64,000 bases of DNA from Macrostomum hystrix (Eukaryota > Platyhelminthes > Macrostomidae), in NCBI GenBank assembly GCA_950097015.1, contig CATNEN010000002.1, positions 6,093,501-6,157,500 on the forward strand, written 5' to 3'. Below are positions 55,678-64,000 of the stretch, one piece after another. The notes under the pieces are model-generated. The model saw only the letters and a program-made list of their open reading frames with translations, was not told the DNA's origin and did not search any database. A program made the position numbers and the translations under genes. Positions within the stretch are counted from its first letter, which is position 1; every line of letters starts with the position of its first letter.

Positions 55678-57170
55678 ATGGCCTTTAATTTCGTTTTTCA
55701 AGCTTTAAGAATGATAGTGACTATATTAATGCAAGCTTTTAGTCTGACGCAAAAAATCGACAGCTGCCAAGTAACTGATCAACAACTGCTTCAGGCTATC
55801 GTCACAGACGATGCAGAGATCATCGAACGTTACCTACAGAATCCTAGAAATCAAAACAGGCGGATTTCAGTTCAAGGGCGCACATTTTCCCCCATTCATC
55901 TGGCGAGTTTCCTCGGGAAAGCTACTTTTGTCGACTTATTTATAAACAGCCTTGCTCCAATAGACATGCGAGAAAACGGCTGTACACCTCTGTGGATCGC
56001 ATCACAAAATGGTCAACTGGAAATTGTTAGATCACTAGCTAAGGCGCATGGCGACATCGAATTTCAAGGAAAACGACGCGCGTCCCCAATTTATATCGCT
56101 TCATTCGTAGGTCACCCAGCAGTCGTGGATTTTCTCATCCAGGCCCAAGCTGACGTGAATCTTCAAGAAGCTGATGGCTGCTCACCTCTCTACATTGCAT
56201 CACAGCAGGGTTATCAGCGTATTGTGGACTCACTAATCAAAGCTCAAGCCGACGTGAATCTTCAAGAAGCTGGGGGCTGCTCACCTCTCTACATTGCATC
56301 ACAAGAGGGTCATCAGCTTATTGTGGACTCTCTAATCAAAGCTCAAGCCGACGTAAATCTTCAAGAAGCTGATGGCTGCTCACCTCTCTACATTGCATCA
56401 CAAAATGGCCACCAGAAAGTTGTGCTATCACTCATTGAGGCTAAAGCAGATGCAAATCTTCAAAGAAACGCTGGCTCGTCACCCATTTACATAGCAGCTC
56501 AAAATGGTCATCTAAAAATAACGAAGCTGCTGATCAAAGCACAGGCCGATATCAACCTTCAAAGAAAAGAGACAGGCGAATCCCCTATCTACATCGCATC
56601 TCAGAATGGACATGAGAAAGTGATCGAATCACTTATCAAAGCACAGGCCGACGTCAATCTCCGAACAAATAAAGGCATGTCACCTCTCTATATTGCTTCA
56701 CAAAACGGCCATTACCGAATCGTTGATGCTCTAATCAAAGCAAATGCAAATGTTAATCTTGAAGAAGCAGATGGCTGCTCGCCTCTCTACATTGCATCCC
56801 AATGTGGTCATGAGCGAGTCGTGGATTTCCTTCTTAATGCGCAAGCTGATGTCAATCAGAAGACAAAGTCGGGTTCGTCACCGATTTGCATTGCAGCCAG
56901 AAATAATCACTGGCGAGTTGTTGAAAAACTGATTCAAGCACAAGCCGATGTCAATCTCCAAGAAGCCAACGGATGGTCGCCTCTCTACGATGCGTCACTG
57001 TTTGATCATAAAAAAGTCGTTGAGTCACTCACAAAAGCGCAAGCTGACCTCAATCTTCAAAAAGTCAACTTTTGGTCGCCTCCTTACGCTGCGTTGCAAG
57101 TCCTTAAGTCACAAACCGACCTTGGCAGTCTAGAAATGGTGCCAAAAGCATCAGGCAAAAGTTCATTCCG
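55678..57170 (+). CDS. Fusion gene exon 1: ankyrin-repeat array
   Basis: 497 codons plus two bases without an intron. Repeats 3-6 (56088-56450) are nearly identical at the DNA level, repeating GATGGCTGCTCACCTCTCTA and GCTCAAGCCGACGT, a sign of recent tandem duplication or gene conversion. Third codon positions are A/T-richer than in exons 2 and 3 of the same gene. The last repeat (WSPPYAALQV) is degenerate. Confidence 0.9.
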
Positions 57171-59144
57171 GTGAGTTTCGAAACACAAGTTTTAATCTTA
57201 CTCTTTTAAATAGTTCTACAAATGTCTGCATTTTAAAGTAATATTATCAATTATTGAGTTAAAAATGCATGTGGATTTCAGAGGACTCAACGACCTGGAA
57301 TTGAGCATCCAGCTGCACTCAGCGCTTAACAAATCTGGATTTTTGGAGTCTCGAGCTGCCCTTCAGAGTGCTGTGTCCGATGTCTTGTCTGAGATTCTCA
57401 GGAAGAGAAAGAATTACGATGGCGTTTTTGTGGCTGGCAGCTACTCAGAAGGCTGGGGCAACAGTCTGCTCACATTGGACGGCAGAACTGACATTGACTC
57501 CGATATTGGCGTGTTGTATCTGATTCCTGGCAGATTGTATCACATAGCGGACCAGTGTAAATGTGTTGGAGAGCGCAGTACAGGACAGAATCAGTACAGG
57601 AATGGCCACATACTCTGTGCTGGATTTGGTGAGACTTTTATAATTAAGTGCCTATAATCAATAACTCATATAAGCGTATTGAGCGAAAAAAACTCAAATT
57701 TCACTTTTCAGCATCAAATCCCAGTCTGCCATCTTCTGGGTCCTCCGTAAGACCGGCTGTTGACAGTGTCTCCGCCAGCCGTCTTTGCAGCTACCCTCAA
57801 CTGGCGCTGCTCCATCCAAACCGAGTCAAATATTCCAATATCCCAGAGTCCGTGCTGGAGAATCTACGACGTGATCTCAACTCCGCCTCATCGCCCTGTT
57901 ATGTGGTTCACGCGGCTTCTCCCGGACGAGCAGGCTTAGAGCTCCGCGTGAGCACCAGCTTCCTGGAAAAGCGGTTGCTGAGAAGTCTCAACACCCTACA
58001 AGGCCAGCTGTTCGTCACTCTCAAGTACCTGGTGAAGAAGGTCGTCTGTCCCGCAGGCGGTAGTTTTCAAGGTCTGAAGTCATATCACGCGAAGACCATC
58101 ATGTTCAGAATGCTGGATGAGACACCAGCCGAGCAGTGGAAGCCGGAAAACCTTCTGAATCTAGTGAGACGATCTCTGCAGATGCTACTGGACTGCGTGG
58201 ACAGCAACCGAACACCTGATAATGCTGATGGTCGCATCATGGAGCATTTTTTCCTGACCGATGCTCAACTGTACCTCAAAGGCTATGATCGAGGGATCCT
58301 GGACAGAATCGCAGATAGATTGAGAGCAGAGATTGAGCTGCTGCCTGAGTCTCTGGTGCGGTTTGCGAACAGCCTCAAGCCCGTGAGTGAGTCGGGCAGA
58401 TTCTACTTTCACCCGTTCCTAATTCTGCCGGATTTGAGACCAATGAGCCTGCCACGGACCAGCAGCGGACTGGAATACTATGAGATCTACGATGTAGTGA
58501 GAGAGTGTGTTCTGCGTCTATCGCATGGAGACTGCGGCGAGCAGTCTCAGGTGTCTCTCACGGAGCTAATTGACAGACTGCCAGACTGCGCCTTCACGAC
58601 ACGGGAGGCTCTCAGAGTGCTCAATTGCCTCAAGTTCGGCAGTCAAAGTACCGCAGAGTACATTTTGAACAAGTGCAGCGCACACGAGGTGAGCAGAGGC
58701 ATCGATTGGCCCGTTGAGAAGTCGGCGGCGCCTGAAGCGACTGCTGGCTATGTTTGGTGGCACATGAGCAGTCAGGACTCAGCTTGGAAGTTCTGCTTTC
58801 AGTTTGACGAGCAACCAAAGTTCAAATTTCTGACAGCAGCGGTAGCTGAGACCTTTCCAATGGAGGCAGGCAACAGTTTTGGAATTTTCTTTATCAACTT
58901 CGACGCTCTCATGTGGGCTCTGCGTCTTCAGCTGCAGACAGAGCCGTACGGTATCACTGGGAGATGGATTAGTGACGTAGCCAGGCGCGAAGAATCGGAT
59001 GCGCAAGAGCTGCTGGTCGCCATCCTATTTTCGAAGAATTTCGAAGAGACACATAGCCTCTTCGTGAAGCTGACGTCACTGTCAGCTCACTCGCTCTCCG
59101 CTTATCTTTGGAAAGAGATCGACAAAAAGTTGCAGCATCCATAA
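55678..59144 (+). CDS. Ankyrin-repeat / Mab-21 cGAS-like nucleotidyltransferase fusion
   Basis: Three exons, 55678-57170, 57282-57628 and 57712-59144, 1090 residues. Exon 1 encodes a hydrophobic N-terminus (MAFNFVFQALRMIVTILMQA) and about 12 ankyrin repeats of 33 residues (type SPLYIASQNGHQKVVDSLIK) plus a decayed one. Its phase 2 donor CCG|GTGAGT joins exon 2 after GGATTTCAG, giving SSF-R-GLNDLEL in frame. Exons 2-3 are a Mab-21 fold: G550-S551 (AGSYSEGWG), acidic candidates D568, D570, D572 (TDIDSDI), a third candidate D631 (RPAVDSVSA, cf. GPA..D.V of Mab-21 proteins), and the helical half (GLELRVSTSFLEKRLL, GLKSYHAKTIMFRMLDE, GRIMEHFFLTDAQLYLKG). cGAS-like receptors make cyclic dinucleotides on sensing nucleic acid. 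Activity and ligand here are inferred. AATAAA follows at 59181. Confidence 0.87.
57282..59144 (+). CDS. Fusion gene exons 2-3: Mab-21/cGLR catalytic and helical halves
   Basis: Exon 2 (57282-57628) carries the nucleotidyltransferase GS and acidic motifs; exon 3 (57712-59144) carries the third acidic candidate and the alpha-helical Mab-21 C-domain. The exon 2-3 junction is phase 1 (G/CA = Ala). After the Mab-21 domain there are about 200 residues (EALRVLNCLKFGSQSTAEYI, MEAGNSFGIFFINFDALMWA) that I could not assign. No zinc-ribbon like that of vertebrate cGAS is visible. Confidence 0.85.
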
Positions 59145-59180
59145 ATTGCGCAATTCAGAAGTACCGCCAAATAGAAGTCA

Positions 59181-59186
59181 AATAAA
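59181..59186 (+). terminator. Polyadenylation signal of the ankyrin-cGLR gene
   Basis: AATAAA 37 bp after the TAA stop; well placed. Confidence 0.55.
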
Positions 59187-62100
59187 AGTTTTCCTGACTT
59201 TACGAGTACATAGTCTCTCTTAGAATCCATCGTCGCATGTGAAGTACAACGTACTACGTACTACCTACTAATACATTGTAGGTTAAAGGACAATGACTTC
59301 TGCAGAAGACGTATTTTTGCAGCTCTTACGTAGTTCACAAACAGAACTGTGTCGGCCATCTAAGCGGGGTCGTCACATTCTGATAACACTAGCCATGTAG
59401 TGTGGAGAGACGCGAATCAATCAGAGGCAGTATTTTTGCAGCCAAAGGTATTGGGGTCGCATTGTAGAGCACCAAATTAAGGGCAAAAAGTTACTTTTTA
59501 TCTCCACCCCCTCCTGTGACTACGTTTTTGTCTATGGCACAAGATAGATTGGTGAACGATGCCCAGAAACTATGGTACTTGAATTTTTACTTTTACACGC
59601 GCGAGACAGTTTTCTGTTTGACCTGGTAAAAAACATGATATTATTTTGCCTTTTACTGATAAAACATAAAGGCTACTCCTATTTTGATGTTCGTTGTCAC
59701 TAAAACTGTGTGAATTAAATTTCACTCGTAATTTTTATGAATGTACCTTTTCTTCATGACACAGAAGTCGTTTAGTAGGTAGAGATGAATCTTTGATTAT
59801 ACGAGCTAGTATTGTATTCTTTTTTAATTGTATTTTTCTCACACTTGTTTTTAGTGCTACGAGTATTACTGGTTATTAGTAGCAGACTTACTGCTCTCTA
59901 GGCTTAGACTAATCCTTTGCCCTTCACAGGTACCCTCCCTCCCTCCCTCCCCTTGCACGATGACTCACACTGCGCGACCTTGAGATGTCAAATCCACTCC
60001 CGGTCTTAAATTTTTTTCCTTTCTGTCAATTAACTGCACCCACCACTCACATTTCCATTTCGCACATTGCCATAAATCTATTCCTCTTTTTCAGTCCCAC
60101 GACCACCTCCCTCCCTTCCTTTGTTCTCCCAATCAAATTTCATAGTATGTAATCATGCGTTAAAAAAGATATTTTTCACAGTCGCGCACCCCCCACCCTA
60201 TATAGTAACAACCAATCACCAAAAGGCTGGCGAAGCACCACAGATCTGGGTGCAGTGCAGCAAACAGGTCAAGGTCGGGTTGATCACGCGATCACGTCGT
60301 CCGACCTGCTCTATTTAGGCAAGCGGTGCGGAGCGCTGTTCTGATCAAAATTTGCCTTTTCCGGTTCCGTAGCCTGTTGTACTTGCCTTTCGTCGTCGTG
60401 AGTCTTTGTCGCAGGTCGGACGAAGACCTTCCATTTTGCCCGTTCGTAATCCTTGGTTACAATCCCGGACCACGGACTCTTCCTGACCGTTATCTTCACC
60501 CGTCACCTTTCTGAGAGGTGATCGTCGGTGTTCCGTTGCTACCGACGTTGAGCGGTTCCCGACGCCTTCGCCATCATAAGCGAGTAGGAAACGTCCAACT
60601 TACCGGCCGCACCATTTCTGCCCATAGCCGCCCTACCTGCCTGCAGCCAGTGCTTCGCCGCCGCATTTGTGGCCTCTAGGCCTCATGCGTTGGAATAACT
60701 CCTAATTGCGCCATTTTTCTCGGTTAGATCTCTCTCTCTCTCTATCTTTCCCAGTCCAGCTCTTAATTTATGTGATTTTTGCTTCTGAAGTAAGCAACGA
60801 ATAGAACATCGGACTCTTATCTGGGATTTCAATTACAAAGACAGATTTCAATTTCACGACAGTAGATAGATACGAGCTCTATTTCACAGTCACGACTATA
60901 TAAAACTATGAGCTTCTTATGTACTCATATAGGATTAGTTTAGGTCTTGCTCACGAGACACGAGAATACATGGAAGCCGAACATTGCCCTATCTGTATTG
61001 TTGGGGCCTGGTGATTCGGAGTAAGCCTTAACCGGTGAAACTGTAGACATGGTTTATGCATGTGCATGGTGCATGGTTTAAGCAGGACTTAGTCGATTAA
61101 TTAATTAGCATTCCTATCGAGTGTCACATTTTAAATGTCAAATTTGAAAAATAAAACAATTGATTCACCGATGAACCTGGGACAGTACAAGTAATTGAAA
61201 AACTAAGTTTCGTGAAGAAAATGATCTTATTATAAATATAATTATGTATTAATATACTTTAATTTTTGCTACATACTGTTCTGCTCAAGCCAGCTTGAAG
61301 CATCTGAAGTTTAAAAAGTTGAACTATTCCATCGTGAATACTGCGCACAAGCATGTGTATAATTGCTACTCGCAGTATGTAAATGCTCTTATATTTTAAA
61401 GTGCCGAATGCAATACTCTGTGTTCATAAAAGGATATAATAATGGTAAATTGCCAAGTTTGCATGATTATATTCAGTTTAATATCAATAATTCAATTAAT
61501 TAAATGCAATAATGATTATATTATAACAATATTTACAATGAATCACTTAAAATGACAGAATCTCAAAAAGTTGGTGTTGACACTTTCCTCCAGGCTATGG
61601 TATTTGCTTATCTAGTGGGTTTGCTGTAGCACACATTCACTAGAATGGAAACAGTTGGTATGTTAGATGAGATATGCATTAGAAAAATGCTTCTCTAAGC
61701 CTAAGGCTCATTAGCTAAATTAGTAGCTAGTAAGTTATAGTAGGCCTATATGTATATAATTTAGTAATTATAGTATATAATTTACTAGCTAGCTAGGTAT
61801 GTCAAAGCAATAGACAACTTGGTAACTTGCCAAAATGGTAAATCTTTATGTCATTTTGTATCTAGAAAAAGTATTAAACAGTTTGATATTAAATAAACAA
61901 ATAATTAGTTTTCCCATGTTTGTTAAAACAAGGTAATATTAACTGTAAATACATTTAGGTGTTATGCTAGCTAGGCCCTTATTGTATTTGTGTTATTAAG
62001 AAGATAACAAATTAAATCTTTTTAATAGGTGTTAAATTGCCATAGAATACATTCAAGAGAGAGAAGAAATTTATAATGCATGTGATGTGGTCTAGGAAAG

Positions 62101-62685
62101 TATATTGCCTATGTAATAGATGTGTCAACCTAGGGCATATAATGAAGATAAAAAGTTAAAAGAAACAAAAACTATATTGTGAATTTATTAGACAATAAAG
62201 GAGCATGTAGAAAGTATAATAGACAATTAATATTATTTAATAAATACAAAGTGTATACAAACATTTTATTGTAAAGTTTAACTACTTTTTATAGCAGAAA
62301 GTATTACAGTAGATTGGCTTTTTTATATGTTTAATATAATTAATTAATCTAAATATAAAATATGAAACTTTTTTTAATTAGAAACTATATATGTGTGCTA
62401 AATAAGACAAAGAATTGTAGTTTCTTCCTATTTTCACATTGTCTACAGCATACAATAATATCTATTTTGATTGATGTGAAGTTTTTGCTCTATAAAGTAT
62501 TTACTATTGTTATATATTTATATGTAATTTTGTTCTTTTGCTAAATATGACAAAGCAGTAGACATTATTGATAAAATTCTTGGTGCTTCCACATTTGTGA
62601 TTTTTTTACTTCAGATTTTCAGATTTTTTTGTTTAAATATTTTATATAACTATTTCAGCTACTATCAGCATTCCATTATTAAGTA
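59187..62685. other. Spacer between the ankyrin-cGLR gene and RPA1
   Basis: The first 1.6 kb is mixed, with a GC-rich block at 60200-60680 that may contain a promoter or unannotated 5' exon. The rest, 60900-62640, is strongly AT-rich. An acceptor-like AACTATTTCAG lies at 62649-62659, 26 bp before the RPA1 ATG. No gene seen. Confidence 0.45.
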
Positions 62686-63840
62686 ATGTCATCAGCCAAA
62701 GATGATTGCCTGGTCTTGCTAAGCCGGGGTGTCCTGAAGAAAATGCGGCTTGGAGAGAAGCCAGACATCAGTCCAATTGTTCTGCAAGTGGTCGACTGCA
62801 AACCATTCGCTGGCAGCGGCCGCTACCGCCTGACCCTCACAGATGGCGAGCCACGTAGTGAAATTCTAGCCATGCTGGACCCCAGCATGAATTTCTATGT
62901 AACAGACGGAGCTCTGCAGCGTGGCACTGCGCTCCAGATCAATGACTACAACCTGACTGGCCCGGCGGTCACTGCTGCCGCTCTGCCAGTCATTTTCACC
63001 ATCCTTGATCTCTGGCCAATCGGCTGCTTCAAATTGCCGCAAACTGGCGATGGATTGCTGCAGCAGCCAGCGGCGGCTGCTTCTGCGCCATCCAACACGG
63101 CCACTGGCAACGTCATTGACAATGGCGAAGTACTCGACGTCAGCTGCCCGAAGCCCATATCGGCGCTGAATCCTTACCAGCTGCGCTGGACTATTCTCGG
63201 CCGGGTTATGCGGAAGAGCCGGGTCAGTCGTTTTCCCCCTTTTCCCATCAGCCGAATTTCTAATCACTAAACTCTAACCCTAGCTATCAAATATCATACA
63301 TGATATAGCCTCGGTGCTCAAAGCATTTAGAGGCAACAGACCCACAGCCGGCGAGAAGGCAGTTTTGTCCAATCCGCTGACTCGTGGCGCGCACACGGGT
63401 ACCGTACGTAGGCATATCGTCAGGCAGTTTACACGTTCACGGTTCCTTGGTGTGGGGGTTAGCCCTCAGGGCGTAAATTGCACAGGAAGCCTCCGATCCT
63501 TCTCCCCATACCTGCGCCCCAGATTAACGTGGCATTGCCGCGTAATCGGGGGGGACCTTGATTGCCGGAGTCGTACGCATTTGTCACTCACCTTCTCGGT
63601 GCAACCAACCGATTTCAAGCGCACAAACCGCCTCGAACTCACAGCTGCGAGCATACAAAGCACGCGGCCGCGAGGGCCAGCTGTTTAATTTTCTCCTCGC
63701 CGATGGCAGTTCGGCGATCAGAGCGGTGGCTTTCAGAGACCAGGCGGAACAGTTTTATCCCCTGGTGGAGGTCGGCAGGGCTATCTATCTCAGCACTGGC
63801 CGGCTGCAGCTCAAGGACGAGCGATACGATAATGGCAGTG
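62686..63840 (+). CDS. RPA1: Replication protein A large subunit (RPA70), 5' part
   Basis: Exon 1 62686-63222 (ATG, 179 codons, ends AGCCGG|GTCAGT) and exon 2 63645-63840 (after GAACTCACAG, ends GGCAGTG|GTGAGC, phase 1). Exon 1 encodes the N-terminal OB fold (LSRGVLKKMRLGEKPDISPI, LQVVDCKPFAGSGRYRLTLT), an Ala/Pro linker and the start of DNA-binding domain A (PISALNPYQLRWTILGRV). Exon 2 continues DBD-A (REGQLFNFLLADGSSAIRAV, FYPLVEVGRAIYLSTGRLQL). RPA binds single-stranded DNA in replication, repair and checkpoint signalling. The linker is shorter than the human one. The rest of the gene lies beyond the window. The intron contains a diverged antisense SINE. Confidence 0.94.
63305..63595 (-). 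mobile_element. SINE family A, diverged antisense copy in the RPA1 intron
   Basis: The order of blocks is that of the reference in reverse: CCCACAGCCGGCGAGAAGGC, CGTCAGGCAGTTTACACGTT, GCCCTCAGGGCGTAAATTGC, then a decayed head. Many substitutions suggest an old copy. Confidence 0.65.
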
Positions 63841-63934
63841 GTGAGCCTCAAAATTATTTCATCTGATATTCTCCTGTCTTTATTAAATTTGTCCAATCTT
63901 TATCGGAGCGAATTAAAAAGGCGAGGCAGTAGGA

Positions 63935-64000
63935 CAGACGATACACGGGAGAGACGCAATTGTTTTCACGGGAGAAATGAGACACGGGAGAGATGATACA
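63935..64000. repeat. Start of a CACGGGAGAGA repeat
   Basis: GACACGGGAGAGA-like units begin just after the second RPA1 exon and run off the window edge. Confidence 0.6.

Noticed and set aside
60121-60514. Small overlapping frames in the GC-rich block upstream of RPA1
   Set aside because: Short, on both strands, no family resemblance; more likely a promoter or UTR region.

Overview
The window is nuclear DNA of an animal. Genes are split by GT-AG introns, and coding exons are GC-rich while most spacer is AT-richer. The identifiable genes are animal genes. It has tRNA-derived SINEs, a LOA-like LINE and a remarkable load of intronic minisatellites. Pyrimidine-AG sites a few bases upstream of several start codons would fit spliced-leader trans-splicing, so a flatworm or another lophotrochozoan is my best guess; this is inference, not proof.

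Layout. 1-2.2 kb: simple repeats. 6.7-20.8 kb (+): a P5B-type cation/polyamine ATPase of the ATP13A2/3 family, with twelve well supported exons (8952-20756) and four weaker upstream ones. 20.8-23.5 kb: spacer between convergent genes, with a minisatellite. 23.5-41.0 kb (-): Gemin5, ten exons with fully consistent splice phases encoding about 1408 residues; its third intron carries a 6.4-kb non-LTR retrotransposon (30455-36874) in the opposite orientation. 44.1-44.5 kb (-): last exon of an unrecognised single-pass membrane protein. 45.4-45.7 kb (-): an intronless Rpp14-like RNase P subunit. 48.4-53.0 kb (+): TMEM147, three exons. 55.7-59.1 kb (+): a three-exon gene joining about 12 ankyrin repeats to a Mab-21/cGAS-like nucleotidyltransferase. 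62.7 kb to the end (+): the first two exons of RPA1 (replication protein A large subunit), cut by the window edge.

The most interesting gene is the ankyrin-cGLR fusion (55678-59144): the reading phases across both introns join the ankyrin exon to the nucleotidyltransferase exons into one 1090-residue protein that keeps a GS motif and acidic metal-binding candidates. This suggests a pattern-recognition sensor with a built-in ankyrin recognition or scaffold module.

The second theme is repeats. Nearly every intron over a few hundred bases is filled by its own tandem array (about 28 arrays, units of 13 to 40 bp), often ending 10-30 bp from a splice site, and in one case carrying the splice acceptor inside the unit. 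Two SINE families, a roughly 1-kb foldback element, a smaller inverted-repeat element and the LINE are interspersed. Two of the transposable elements sit inside minisatellite arrays, and antisense SINE sequence appears to supply 3' splice sites in both large genes. All exon borders were called by eye from splice consensus, phase continuity and remembered family sequences; no alignment was run.
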